A stretch of 17,955 nucleotides of DNA from an uncultured Comamonadaceae bacterium (GTDB lineage Bacteria; Pseudomonadota; Gammaproteobacteria; Burkholderiales; Burkholderiaceae). The notes below the pieces were generated by a model, which searched no databases, was not told the origin of the DNA, and worked only from the letters and a program-made list of their open reading frames with translations. The DNA is taken from contig CAMLQP010000030.1 of NCBI GenBank assembly GCA_946482115.1, forward strand, positions 1-17,955, in the 5' to 3' direction. This document shows, piece after piece, positions 1 through 7,331 of this stretch (its first letter is position 1; every line of letters starts with the position of its first letter). The translations under genes were made by a program, and so were the position numbers.

Positions 1-616
1 CGCGCAGCACGGCGGCGCCGTCGGCCAGCTGGCCGTCGCGCATCTCGCGAAAGCGGGCCAGGTTGTCGGCGGGTGTGCGGCTGCGGAAGGGGCTGTCCAC
101 GCCCGGCTTGCCAAAGTCGCCCCGGTTGGCGCGCATTTCCTCGGCGGTCTGTTCGTCCACGTAGGCGTGGCCGGCTTCAATCAGGTACTCTGCCGCGCGG
201 TACATGAAGTCGAAGTAGTTGCTGGCGTAGTAGAGGTGGTCTTCCTGTTTGCCAGCGAAGTCGGACGCCCAGCCGAAGCCCAGCCAGTGGACGGCGTCCA
301 CGATGGCATCCACGTACTCCTGCTCTTCCTTCTCGGGGTTGGTGTCGTCAAAGCGCAGGTGGCACACGCCGCCGTAGTCGCGCGCCAGGCCAAAGTTCAG
401 GCAGATGCTTTTGGCGTGGCCCACGTGCAGGTAGCCGTTGGGCTCGGGCGGAAAACGGGTGCGGATCTTGGCGGGGTCGGGCACGCCGGCCTGGTGGTGG
501 GCGGCGTCGCCTGGGCTGCCGCCCCAGCGGCGGCTGGCGTAGGTGCCGCCGGCCAGGTCGTGTTCGATGATCTGACGCAGGAAGTTGCTGGGTTTTTCGG
601 GGGTGGGGGCGCTCAT
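1..616 (-). CDS. glnS: Glutaminyl-tRNA synthetase, N-terminal part (3' end outside window)
   Basis: Charges tRNA-Gln with glutamine in the cytoplasm (class I aminoacyl-tRNA synthetase). The 205 visible residues are the Rossmann catalytic N-terminus. The start region ([11 protein letters not shown], residues 11-21) matches the E. coli GlnRS start, and [15 protein letters not shown] (about 56-70) holds the class I HIGH-type motif as HVGH (64-67). [17 protein letters not shown] and HWLGFGW follow, as in GlnRS/GluRS. Between residues 22 and 50 there is an insertion ([19 protein letters not shown]...) absent from the E. coli enzyme; I believe it is a betaproteobacterial variant. The ATG at 614-616 was chosen by homology. 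No Shine-Dalgarno precedes it, but TAGAAT lies 6 nt upstream on the minus strand, so the message may be leaderless. The gene is divergent from the acyltransferase gene across 35 bp. The KMSKS half and anticodon-binding domains lie outside the window. The identity is secure. Confidence 0.96.
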   Translation of the reverse strand, partial: MSAPTPEKPSNFLRQIIEHDLAGGTYASRRWGGSPGDAAHHQAGVPDPAKIRTRFPPEPNGYLHVGHAKSICLNFGLARDYGGVCHLRFDDTNPEKEEQEYVDAIVDAVHWLGFGWASDFAGKQEDHLYYASNYFDFMYRAAEYLIEAGHAYVDEQTAEEMRANRGDFGKPGVDSPFRSRTPADNLARFREMRDGQLADGAAVLR

Positions 617-622
617 GCCCTG

Positions 623-628
623 ATTCTA
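623..628 (-). promoter_or_regulatory. Putative -10 element of glnS (leaderless type)
   Basis: The minus-strand hexamer TAGAAT matches five of six positions of the sigma70 -10 consensus and ends 6 nt before the glnS ATG, so transcription would begin at or next to the start codon. I see no good -35 hexamer at 16-18 bp upstream; that position would lie at the acyltransferase start codon. Based on pattern only. Confidence 0.4.
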
Positions 629-651
629 GGTGCGTGTAACATCCCCGCCCC

Positions 652-1707
652 ATGGCGGACAAGCATTCCCGGCTGGCACTCATCGACGCGCTCAAGGCGC
701 TGGCGTCGCAGTTCATCGTGCTGCACCACCTGGCTTTCTACGGCCCCATGTCCGATTTCACCCACCGGCTGTGGCCGGATCTGGTGGAATGGCTGAGCCA
801 GGACGCGCGCATGGCGGTGCAGGTGTTTCTGGTCATCAGCGGCTTTTTGTCGGCGCGGGCGCTGGCGCCGCATGGCATTCCCCAGGCGTTCTCGCCGCTG
901 CGGCTGATCGCCTCGCGCTACGTCAAGATCAGCCTGCCTTATGTGGCGGCGCTGCTGCTGGCCATGATGTGCACCGAGCTGGCCCGGCGCTGGATGGTGC
1001 ACGACTCATTGCCCGACCCGCCGGAGCTGTTGCAGTTCGTGGCGCATGCGCTGCTGCTGCACAGCGTGCTGGGGCAGGACGCGCTCTCGGCCGGCGTCTG
1101 GTACGTGGCGGTGGATTTCCAGCTGTTCGCGCTGTTCGTCACACTGCTGTGGCTGGCGCGCGGGGCGGGGCGGCGGGCGCAGCGGCGCACGCAGGGCGTG
1201 GCGGTGGTGTTCATCGCCACGCTGGCGCTGGCCTCGCTGTTCTATTTCAACCGCGATTCGGACTGGGACAACTGGGCCGTCTACTTCTTTGGCGCCTACG
1301 CGCTGGGCGTGGTCACCTGCTGGGCCAGCCAGCCCGGGCGCGACCGCTGGTGGCTGGCGCTGCTGGCCGGCATGGTGGCGCTGACGGTGCTGGCGCTGTG
1401 GGTGGATTTCCGGGGCCGCATCGCGCTGGCGCTGGCGGTGGCGCTGCTGCTGGGCGCGGCGCAGCACGGCGGCTGGCTCTCGCGCTGGCCGCGCAGCCGG
1501 GTGCTGGCCTACCTGGGCCAGATTTCCTATTCGGTGTTCCTGCTCAACTTCCCGGTGGCGCTGGTCGTCAACGCGGCTTTCACCCGCTTCGCCCCGGCCG
1601 ACCCGGTGGTGCAGACCGTGGGCGTGCTGCTGGCCTGGCTGGCCTGCAACGTGGCGGGCGCGCTGTTCTACCACGGGGTGGAAAAAAAGCTGCGCCGGCT
1701 GGGCTGA
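652..1707 (+). CDS. Acyltransferase-3 family integral membrane protein
   Basis: A 351-residue polytopic membrane protein of the acyltransferase 3 (OafA/OatA/NodX-like) family. Members move acyl groups, usually acetyl, onto cell-surface sugars such as O-antigen, exopolysaccharide or peptidoglycan. Family marks are the N-terminal LALIDALKALASQFIVLHHLAF with the conserved His pair at 25-26, VFLVISGFLSARAL (about 59-71, the usual 'FFVLSGFL' element) and the C-terminal SYSVFLLNFPVALVV element. About ten hydrophobic helices alternate with Arg-rich cytoplasmic loops. There is no SGNH or other extracellular C-terminal domain, so this is the short, membrane-only form. The ATG at 652 is the first after an in-frame TAA at 637-639; no Shine-Dalgarno is visible, and a weak TAACAT (637-642) lies 9 nt upstream. 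The gene is divergent from glnS and followed by 112 bp before the next gene. The substrate cannot be inferred from the neighbours. Confidence 0.88.
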   Translation: MADKHSRLALIDALKALASQFIVLHHLAFYGPMSDFTHRLWPDLVEWLSQDARMAVQVFLVISGFLSARALAPHGIPQAFSPLRLIASRYVKISLPYVAALLLAMMCTELARRWMVHDSLPDPPELLQFVAHALLLHSVLGQDALSAGVWYVAVDFQLFALFVTLLWLARGAGRRAQRRTQGVAVVFIATLALASLFYFNRDSDWDNWAVYFFGAYALGVVTCWASQPGRDRWWLALLAGMVALTVLALWVDFRGRIALALAVALLLGAAQHGGWLSRWPRSRVLAYLGQISYSVFLLNFPVALVVNAAFTRFAPADPVVQTVGVLLAWLACNVAGALFYHGVEKKLRRLG

Positions 1708-1714
1708 GGGCCGT

Positions 1715-1739
1715 TTTACAAGCCTTTACGAATTTGACG
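1715..1739 (+). promoter_or_regulatory. CpxR-box-like direct repeat with a -35-like hexamer
   Basis: TTTAC (1715-1719) and TTTAC (1725-1729) are spaced by 5 bp. On the other strand they read GTAAA-N5-GTAAA, the published consensus of the envelope-stress regulator CpxR. One further helical turn on is TTGACG (1734-1739), a good -35-like hexamer. The only -10-like sequence 16-17 bp downstream is weak (around CTTCAT, 1756-1761), as expected of an activator-dependent promoter. The site lies 80-105 bp before the start of the PXPV-repeat gene. The repeat is directly visible; CpxR-family binding is an inference. Confidence 0.45.
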
Positions 1740-1819
1740 CGGCGTGCGGAAGAGACTTCATGGAAAGCCGCTGTAATCGCGGCACGGGGCTGCTTCCGGC
1801 CCTGGTCAAGGAGACTTTC

Positions 1820-2209
1820 ATGATGCCATCCCAAACCGCGATGACCCGCCTGGGCCGCCGCCTGGCGCTGGTGGCGGGGGCAGCAGCCCTGTTCGGTGCC
1901 GCTTCGGTGGTGCGCGCGCAGGATGTGTACTGGTCGGTGGGCGTGCATTCGCCCGGGGTGTCGGTGGGCGTGAGCAACGCGCCGCCGCCGCGTCCGGTGG
2001 TGGTGTATCCGCAGCCGGTGTACCAGCCGCGCCCCGTGGTGGTCTACCCGCAGCCGGTCTATCACCCGCGTCCGGTGGTGGTGTACCCGGCGGCCGTTCA
2101 CCCGGGCTGGGGCCCGCCGCCCCACCACTGGAAAAAGGGCCACAAGCACCACCACAAGCACTACGGCCACCGCGGCCGTGACGACGACGACCGCCGCGGC
2201 TGGCGTTGA
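1820..2209 (+). CDS. Exported PXPV-repeat, His-rich small protein
   Basis: A 129-residue secreted or periplasmic protein of unknown function. The start at 1820 is chosen because AAGGAG (1808-1813) lies 6 nt upstream; an in-frame ATG at 1760 lacks such a site and would bury the signal peptide. Residues 1-33 form a signal peptide (LGRRLALVAGAAALFG core, predicted cleavage VRA|QD). Residues 57-95 are three 13-residue repeats of the type PRPVVVYPQPVYx, the hallmark of Pfam's PXPV repeat. The tail (from about 104) is HHWKKGHKHHHKH followed by Arg/Asp-rich sequence, a plausible divalent-metal-binding segment. It is a single-gene transcription unit: a CpxR-box-like repeat lies upstream and an intrinsic terminator follows the stop codon. 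A role in envelope or metal stress is an inference from composition and context only. Confidence 0.82.
   Translation: MMPSQTAMTRLGRRLALVAGAAALFGAASVVRAQDVYWSVGVHSPGVSVGVSNAPPPRPVVVYPQPVYQPRPVVVYPQPVYHPRPVVVYPAAVHPGWGPPPHHWKKGHKHHHKHYGHRGRDDDDRRGWR
1988..2104 (+). repeat. Three in-frame 39-bp tandem repeats (PXPV coding repeat)
   Basis: Units at 1988-2026, 2027-2065 and 2066-2104 each encode 13 residues beginning PRPVVVYP. Units 1 and 2 differ in one residue (final Q versus H) with several synonymous changes. Unit 3 diverges after PRPVVVYP (AAVHP). The repeats lie wholly inside the PXPV protein gene. Confidence 0.85.
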
Positions 2210-2229
2210 GTCAGTGTACGCTCACTTTC

Positions 2230-2254
2230 AAGGCCACCTCCGGGTGGCCTTTTT
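2230..2254 (+). terminator. Rho-independent terminator after the PXPV gene
   Basis: A perfect 9-bp stem AAGGCCACC / GGTGGCCTT (2230-2238 with 2243-2251) has a 4-nt loop TCCG. It runs into TTTTT (2250-2254) 20 bp after the stop codon. It isolates the small gene from the downstream efflux operon. Confidence 0.88.
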
Positions 2255-2328
2255 GCTGCGCGGCTGACCAGGGCGGCTGACTTTACCCGGCTGAAACCCG
2301 ACGGATGCATCTCGTCACAAGGCATTCC

Positions 2329-2334
2329 TACAAT
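2329..2334 (+). promoter_or_regulatory. Putative -10 element of the efflux operon (leaderless type)
   Basis: TACAAT matches five of six positions of the -10 consensus and ends 6 nt before the ATG at 2341. The region between contains no Shine-Dalgarno. A transcription start here would coincide with the adaptor start codon. No convincing -35 is visible. Confidence 0.42.
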
Positions 2335-2340
2335 GCCGGC

Positions 2341-3945
2341 ATGAAATCGAGAATCTGGATTCCGGCGGTGGTGGTGCTGGCCCTGGCGGCCGGTGGCGGC
2401 TGGTGGTGGACGCAGCGCGGCAGCGCCGACGCCACCAGCTACCGCACCGCCAAGATCGAGCGCGGCGGCGTCACCGCCACCGTGGCGGCCAGCGGCATCG
2501 TCAACCCGGTCACCCAGGTGTCGGTGGGCACCCAGGTCAGCGGCCAGATCCGCGACCTCTACGTGGACTTCAATACCGAGGTCAAGGCCGGCCAGCTCAT
2601 CGCCCAGCTCGACCCCGAGACCTTCGAATACCGCGTGCGCTCGGCCCAGGCCGACCTGGACGCCGCCCGCGCCAACGTGCTGACCGCCCAGGCCAACGCG
2701 GCGGCCGGCCGCGCCAGCGTCTCGCGCGCGCAGAGCGACCTGGCCGAAGCCCAGCGCACCCACGACCGCAACCTGGGCCTGGTGGGGCAGGGCTTCATCT
2801 CGCAGAGCGAGGCGGACCGCACCCGCGCCGCGCTGACCTCGGCCACCGAATCGCTGCGCGCCGCCCAGGCCCAGCTGGGCGTGAACGAGGCCCAGATCAA
2901 GACCGCGCAGGCCACCGTGGCCCAGCGCGAGGCCGTGCTGGCCCAGGCCCGGGTGGACCTGGGCCGCACCCAGATCAAGTCGCCGGTCAACGGCATCGTC
3001 ATCAAGCGCACGGTGGAGCGCGGCCAGACCGTGGCCGCCAGCCTGCAGTCCCCCGAGCTGTTCGTGATCGCGCAGAACCTGTCGGACATGCAGGTGGACG
3101 CCAGCATCGATGAGGCCGACGTGGGCCGCATCCGCACCGGCCTCAAGGCCACCTTCACGGTGGATGCCTTCCCCGGCCGCAGCTTCGACGGCGAGGTGCG
3201 CCAGGTGCGCAAGGCGGCGCAGAACGTGTCCAACGTGGTGACCTACGTGGCGGTGGTGGGCTTTTCCAACACTGGCGGCCAGCTGCTGCCGGGCATGACG
3301 GCCAATGTGCGCATCGTGACCGACCGGCGCGAGGGCGTGCTCAAGGTGCCCAACGCCGCGCTGCGCGTGCGCATCAGCGGCGTGGAGCCGCAGGGCGCCC
3401 CCGCCGCGCCCGCCGACGCGGCCCAGCCCGCCCGCCCGCCGCAGGCCGGCGCGAACGGGGGCGCGGGTGGCCCGGGCGGGCGGCCGCCCATGGCCGATTT
3501 CCGCGACCGCCTGGTGCAGCGCCTGGGCCTGAGCGCCGACCAGACCGCCAAGGTCGACGCCATCCTGGCCGATGCCCGCCCGCAGTTCATGCAGCTGCGC
3601 GACCTGCCCGAGGGCCAGCGGCCCAAGGCGCGCGAGCGCATCATGGCCGAGCTGCGCGCGCGCATCGCCGACCAGCTCACGCCCGAGCAGCAGGTTGCCT
3701 ACGCCGCGCTGGTGGCCGAGAGCACCGGCCGCCAGACCACCAGCGGCCGCCTGTTCACCCTGGGCACCGACGGCAAGCCGCGCGCCTTCGACGTGCGCCT
3801 GGGCCTGAGCGACGGCAGCATGACCGAGCTGGTGCTGCCGCCCAATTCGCCCGCCGCCGAGGCGCTGACCGAAGGCGCCGAGGTCGTCACCGGCACCGTG
3901 GCCGCGCCTTCGCGCGCCAGCAGCGGCCCGCGTTTCTCGTTCTGA
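2341..3945 (+). CDS. MacA-like (HlyD family) periplasmic efflux adaptor with embedded LTxxQ module
   Basis: A 534-residue membrane-fusion protein that should link an inner-membrane ABC transporter to an outer-membrane channel. Residues 4-23 are an N-terminal signal anchor ([14 protein letters not shown]). The first lipoyl half is around 50-90 ([23 protein letters not shown]). Residues about 95-205 are an Ala/Gln-rich coiled-coil hairpin, followed by the second lipoyl half ([21 protein letters not shown]) and a beta-barrel domain to about 340. The usual membrane-proximal end ([22 protein letters not shown], near 475-495) is separated from PNAALRVR (337-344) by about 120 extra residues: a Pro/Gly/Ala linker (350-383) and a helical stretch (384-465) with LSADQ (397-401) and LTPEQQ (446-451), resembling Spy/CpxP-type LTxxQ proteins. 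The start at 2341 is preferred to an ATG at 2305, which would precede the signal anchor with 12 polar residues. The ATPase gene follows after 14 bp. Confidence 0.9.
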   Translation: MKSRIWIPAVVVLALAAGGGWWWTQRGSADATSYRTAKIERGGVTATVAASGIVNPVTQVSVGTQVSGQIRDLYVDFNTEVKAGQLIAQLDPETFEYRVRSAQADLDAARANVLTAQANAAAGRASVSRAQSDLAEAQRTHDRNLGLVGQGFISQSEADRTRAALTSATESLRAAQAQLGVNEAQIKTAQATVAQREAVLAQARVDLGRTQIKSPVNGIVIKRTVERGQTVAASLQSPELFVIAQNLSDMQVDASIDEADVGRIRTGLKATFTVDAFPGRSFDGEVRQVRKAAQNVSNVVTYVAVVGFSNTGGQLLPGMTANVRIVTDRREGVLKVPNAALRVRISGVEPQGAPAAPADAAQPARPPQAGANGGAGGPGGRPPMADFRDRLVQRLGLSADQTAKVDAILADARPQFMQLRDLPEGQRPKARERIMAELRARIADQLTPEQQVAYAALVAESTGRQTTSGRLFTLGTDGKPRAFDVRLGLSDGSMTELVLPPNSPAAEALTEGAEVVTGTVAAPSRASSGPRFSF

Positions 3946-3959
3946 GCGGGCGCCGCGCC

Positions 3960-4673
3960 ATGACGCTGATCGAGGTCGAGGGCATCCGCAAGGCCTACCA
4001 CATGGGTGGGCAGGAGGTGCGCGCGCTGGACGGCGTGAGCCTGTCGATCGACGCCGGCGAGTTCGTCGCCATCATGGGCGCGTCGGGTTCGGGCAAGTCC
4101 ACGCTGATGAACATCCTGGGCTGCCTGGACCGCCCGGACAGCGGCGAATACCGCCTGGCCGGCGAGCCGGTGGCGCGCATGGACGGCGACGCCCTGGCCG
4201 CCGTGCGCAACCGCCGCATCGGTTTCGTGTTCCAGCAGTTCAACCTGCTGCCGCGCACCAGCGCGCTGGAGAACGTGGAGCTGCCCATGGTGTACGCCGG
4301 CGTGAAGGCGCCCGAGCGCCACCGGCGCGCGCTGGCCGCGCTGCAGCGCGTGGGCCTGGGCGACCGCACCGGCCACACGCCGGCCGAGCTGTCGGGCGGG
4401 CAGCAGCAGCGTGTGGCCATCGCGCGCGCGCTGGTCAACCAGCCGCAACTCATCCTGGCCGACGAGCCCACCGGCGCGCTCGACTCGCACACCAGCGACG
4501 AGATCATGGGCCTGCTGGCCGAGCTCAACGCGCAGGGCATCACCATCGTGCTGGTGACGCACGAACACGACGTGGCCGCCTGGGCGCGGCGCCGGCTGGT
4601 GTTCAAGGACGGCCACCTGATCGAGGACGCGGCGCAGCCGGGCCGCGTGGGCAGCGCGGGGGTGGCGGCATGA
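3960..4673 (+). CDS. MacB/LolD-type ABC transporter ATP-binding protein
   Basis: A 237-residue nucleotide-binding subunit that powers the adjacent permease at the cytoplasmic face of the inner membrane. All ABC motifs are intact: Walker [10 protein letters not shown] (40-48), Q-loop Gln92 in [11 protein letters not shown], signature [15 protein letters not shown] (144-158), Walker [13 protein letters not shown] (164-175) and the H-loop His201 in VTHEHD. The long [15 protein letters not shown] signature and the '[14 protein letters not shown]' segment are typical of the MacB/LolD/FtsE subfamily. In E. coli MacB this domain is fused to the permease; here it is a separate polypeptide whose TGA overlaps the permease ATG by 4 bp (ATGA at 4670-4673), implying translational coupling. 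The start lacks an obvious Shine-Dalgarno and probably depends on coupling to the adaptor 14 bp upstream. Confidence 0.94.
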   Translation: MTLIEVEGIRKAYHMGGQEVRALDGVSLSIDAGEFVAIMGASGSGKSTLMNILGCLDRPDSGEYRLAGEPVARMDGDALAAVRNRRIGFVFQQFNLLPRTSALENVELPMVYAGVKAPERHRRALAALQRVGLGDRTGHTPAELSGGQQQRVAIARALVNQPQLILADEPTGALDSHTSDEIMGLLAELNAQGITIVLVTHEHDVAAWARRRLVFKDGHLIEDAAQPGRVGSAGVAA

Positions 4674-5902
4674 ACAACTTCGCGGCCATGCGCAGCGCCT
4701 GGCGCGCCCTGCGGGCCAACCCGCTGCGGGCGCTGCTCACCATGCTGGGCATCATCATCGGCGTGGCGGCGGTCATCACCATGATCGCCGTGGGCCAGGG
4801 CGCCACCGAGCGCGTGCAGGAATACATGAAGACCCTGGGCGCCAACGTGATGCTGGTGCTGCCGGGCAGCGTCAACACCGGCGGCGTGCGCCAGGGCGCG
4901 GGCGCCGCGCAGGCGCTGACCGAGGCCGACGCCGAGGCGATCGCGCTGGAGGTGCCCGAGGTGCAGGTGGCCGCGCCCAGCTCGCGCGCCACCGTGCAGG
5001 CGGTGTTCGGCAACGCCAACTGGGCCACGCCGGTGTTCGGCGCCACCAACGACTACCTGGAGGCGCGTGACTGGCCGCTGGAGAGCGGCCGGCCGTTCGA
5101 GGCCTCCGAGCTGCAGGGCGCGGCCAAGGTGGTGCTGCTGGGCCAGACCGTGGCGCGCGAGCTGTTCGGCGACCAGGATCCGATCGACCAGGTGATACGC
5201 CTGCGCAACGTGCCGGTCACGGTGATCGGCGTGCTGTCGCGCAAGGGCCAAAACTCCTGGGGCTCCGACCAGGACGACATTGCCATCGTGCCCATCAGCA
5301 CGCTGCGCAACCGCCTGCAGGGCGACGCCTCGGGCCGGCTCAAGCGCGTGGGCACCATTTCGGTCAAGGTGCGCGACGGCCACGACATGAAGGCCGCCGA
5401 GGAAGGCATCACCGAGCTGCTGCGCCAGCGTTTTCGCGTGCAGCCGGGCGCGGACGAGCCCTTTCGCGTGCGCAACCTGACCGAGATGCTGCAGACGCAG
5501 GAGGCCTCCAGCCGCACCATGACGCTGCTGCTGTCGGCGGTGGCGGGCGTGAGCCTGATCGTGGGCGGCATCGGCATCATGAACATCATGCTGGTGAGCG
5601 TGACCGAGCGCACGCGCGAGATCGGCCTGCGCATGGCGGTGGGCGCGCGCGGGCGCGACATCCTGGCGCAGTTCCTGATCGAGGCGGTGACGCTGAGCCT
5701 GGTGGGCGGCGCCGTGGGCGTGCTGCTGGGCGGCGCGGCCACCTGGGCGGTGGGCGAGTTCGCGGGCTGGAAGGTCAGCATGACCTGGGGCTCCATCGCG
5801 CTGGCGGCCGGCTTCTCGGCGCTGGTGGGCGTGTTCTTCGGCTACTACCCGGCGCGGCGCGCCTCGCGGCTGCTGCCCATCGAGGCGCTGCGGCACGAGT
5901 AG
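4670..5902 (+). CDS. MacB-type ABC transporter permease (FtsX domain)
   Basis: A 410-residue inner-membrane permease with the four-helix MacB topology. Helix 1 is about 20-42 ([22 protein letters not shown]). A large periplasmic domain follows (about 45-283; MacB_PCD type, starting [18 protein letters not shown]). Helix 2 is about 286-310, running into the conserved [18 protein letters not shown] coupling segment. Helices 3 and 4 are near 332-355 and 372-392, and the protein ends at [17 protein letters not shown]. MacB-type transporters do not import or flip across the bilayer in the classical way; they use cytoplasmic ATP hydrolysis to drive periplasmic conformational change ('mechanotransmission') and expel periplasmic substrates through a TolC-like channel. 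No channel gene lies in the window, so the system must borrow one encoded elsewhere. The substrate (macrolide, peptide, siderophore, lipid) is not decidable from sequence. Confidence 0.94.
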   Translation: MNNFAAMRSAWRALRANPLRALLTMLGIIIGVAAVITMIAVGQGATERVQEYMKTLGANVMLVLPGSVNTGGVRQGAGAAQALTEADAEAIALEVPEVQVAAPSSRATVQAVFGNANWATPVFGATNDYLEARDWPLESGRPFEASELQGAAKVVLLGQTVARELFGDQDPIDQVIRLRNVPVTVIGVLSRKGQNSWGSDQDDIAIVPISTLRNRLQGDASGRLKRVGTISVKVRDGHDMKAAEEGITELLRQRFRVQPGADEPFRVRNLTEMLQTQEASSRTMTLLLSAVAGVSLIVGGIGIMNIMLVSVTERTREIGLRMAVGARGRDILAQFLIEAVTLSLVGGAVGVLLGGAATWAVGEFAGWKVSMTWGSIALAAGFSALVGVFFGYYPARRASRLLPIEALRHE

Positions 5903-5905
5903 ACT
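5900..5905 (+). promoter_or_regulatory. Possible internal -10 element before the lipoprotein gene
   Basis: TAGACT overlaps the permease stop codon, matches four of six -10 positions including the key first, second and last bases, and ends 8 nt before the ATG at 5914. There is no Shine-Dalgarno. It resembles the other leaderless-type starts in this window but is a weaker match, so it may be chance. Confidence 0.25.
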
Positions 5906-5913
5906 CGGGGGCC

Positions 5914-6471
5914 ATGAGGTTCCGAATCGTCTGGCTGGCGCTGCTGGCCGTGCTCCTGACGGCCTGCGCCGCGCTCGCGCCCGGGCCGCGCACGGTGTCC
6001 GTGTCCGAGGCCCGGCTGGCCCAACTGATCGCCGGGCAGTTTCCGTTCAACAGCCGCCTGCTCGAGGTCTTCGACCTCACCCTGAGCGCGCCCGAGGTGC
6101 GGCTTCTGCCCGACCAGAACCGCATCGGCACGCGCTTTCGCTACAACCTGGGCGGCTTCCTGCTGGGCAGCCGGCGCTACGAGGGCGGGCTGCAGCTGAG
6201 CTACGGGCTGCGCTACGAGCCCACCGATGCCAGCGTGCGGCTGGCCAATGTGCGGGTGGAGGACTTCGACGTGCCTGGCGTGCCGGCCGCCTACGCGCCG
6301 CAGGCGCGGCGCATCGGCGCGCTGCTGGCCGAGGGGCTGCTGCAGGACTTCACGCTGCACCGCCTCTCGCCTGACGACCTGAAAGGCGCGCAGGGCCTGG
6401 GCTACCAGCCCGGCGAGCTGCGCGTGGTGCCGGGCGGCCTGCAGCTCCAGCTCAACCCCGTTTCCCGCTGA
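5914..6471 (+). CDS. DUF1439 (YceB-like) outer-membrane lipoprotein
   Basis: A 185-residue predicted lipoprotein. Its type II signal peptide (MRFRIVWLALLAVLLTAC) has the lipobox LTAC with lipidated Cys18; Ala at +2 predicts Lol-dependent sorting to the outer membrane. The mature part resembles the DUF1439/YceB family: a short helix with VSEARLAQLIAGQFPF, then alternating strands including FDLTLSAPEVRLLPDQNRIGTRF and VRLANVRVEDFDVPGVP, and a final helix-strand pair. Such proteins have a lipid-binding-like TULIP/SRPBCC-type fold in the one family member known to me, but no biochemical function is established. The gene starts 11 bp after the permease stop and 23 bp before uppP, so it is probably co-transcribed with the efflux genes. 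Confidence 0.82.
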   Translation: MRFRIVWLALLAVLLTACAALAPGPRTVSVSEARLAQLIAGQFPFNSRLLEVFDLTLSAPEVRLLPDQNRIGTRFRYNLGGFLLGSRRYEGGLQLSYGLRYEPTDASVRLANVRVEDFDVPGVPAAYAPQARRIGALLAEGLLQDFTLHRLSPDDLKGAQGLGYQPGELRVVPGGLQLQLNPVSR

Positions 6472-6494
6472 CTTCCCCGCCAGAACCCCGCTGA

Positions 6495-7331
6495 ATGGAT
6501 CTCCTGCTGATGCTCAAGGCCGCCGTGATGGGCGTGGTCGAGGGCCTGACCGAATTCCTCCCCATCTCCTCCACCGGCCACCTGATCCTCGCGGGATCGC
6601 TGCTGGGCTTTGGCGACGACATCGGCGCCGAGAAGGCCAAGGTGTTCGACATCGCCATCCAGACCGGCGCCATCCTCGCGGTCATCATCGTCTACTGGCA
6701 GAAGATCCGCGAGACGCTGGTGGCGCTGCCCACGCAGCGGCAGGCGCAGCGCTTCGCGCTCAACGTGGTGATCGGCTTCCTGCCGGCGGTGGCGCTGGGC
6801 CTGCTGTTCGGCGATTTCATCAAGGCCTACCTGTTCACGCCGGTGGTGGTGGCCACCACCTTCATCCTGGGGGGCTTTGTCATCCTCTGGGCCGAACGCC
6901 GCCAGGCGGCCACGGTGCGGGTGCAGTCGGTGGACGACATGACCGCGTGGGACGCGCTCAAGGTCGGGCTGGTGCAGTGTTTTGCCATGGTGCCGGGCAC
7001 CAGCCGCAGCGGTGCCACCATCATCGGCGGCATGCTGCTGGGGCTGTCGCGCAAGGCGGCCACCGATTTCTCGTTTTTCCTTGCCATCCCCACGCTGGTG
7101 GGCGCGGGCGTGTACAGCCTGTACAAGCAGCGCGAGCTGATGAGCGTGGCCGACCTGCCGCTGTTCGGCGTCGGGCTGCTGTTCTCGTTTCTCAGCGCCT
7201 GGGTCTGCGTGCGCTGGCTGCTGCGCTACATCTCGTCGCACAGCTTCGTGCCGTTTGCGTGGTACCGCATCGCGTTCGGCGCCGTGGTGCTGGTCACGGC
7301 GTGGACGGGCTGGGTGGAGTGGGTCGCCTGA
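6495..7331 (+). CDS. uppP: Undecaprenyl-diphosphatase (BacA/UppP family)
   Basis: Dephosphorylates undecaprenyl pyrophosphate to undecaprenyl phosphate, regenerating the lipid carrier for peptidoglycan and surface polysaccharides; overproduction in other bacteria confers bacitracin resistance. It is a 278-residue polytopic inner-membrane protein of normal family length. Both signatures are intact: [15 protein letters not shown] (16-30) with Glu16, Glu20, Ser26 and His29, and PGTSRSG (167-173) with the catalytic Arg171. Eight or so hydrophobic helices surround them. The ATG at 6495 gives the standard family N-terminus ([18 protein letters not shown]); no Shine-Dalgarno is evident, so translation may depend on the upstream gene 23 bp away. 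The TGA (7329-7331) directly abuts the stop codon of the convergent diguanylate cyclase gene. The name bacA is also used for this family. Confidence 0.95.
   Translation: MDLLLMLKAAVMGVVEGLTEFLPISSTGHLILAGSLLGFGDDIGAEKAKVFDIAIQTGAILAVIIVYWQKIRETLVALPTQRQAQRFALNVVIGFLPAVALGLLFGDFIKAYLFTPVVVATTFILGGFVILWAERRQAATVRVQSVDDMTAWDALKVGLVQCFAMVPGTSRSGATIIGGMLLGLSRKAATDFSFFLAIPTLVGAGVYSLYKQRELMSVADLPLFGVGLLFSFLSAWVCVRWLLRYISSHSFVPFAWYRIAFGAVVLVTAWTGWVEWVA

Noticed and set aside
1767..1783. GCCGC-N7-GCGGC hairpin after the acyltransferase gene as a terminator
   Set aside because: Only a 5-bp stem with a 7-nt loop and no T-tract; it lies within the leader of the PXPV gene.
2260..2281. Short direct repeat of GCGGCTGAC upstream of the adaptor as an operator
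   Set aside because: Only two imperfectly phased 8-9 bp copies in GC-rich sequence; not distinguishable from chance.
2305..2340. Upstream ATG at 2305 as the start of the efflux adaptor
   Set aside because: It would put 12 polar residues ahead of the signal anchor, has no Shine-Dalgarno, and the -10-like TACAAT would fall inside the coding sequence.
3995..5896. A 633-codon minus-strand frame opposite the ATPase and permease genes
   Set aside because: Low-complexity His/Arg/Ala composition with no recognisable motif; the plus strand carries complete ABC transporter motifs over the same bases.
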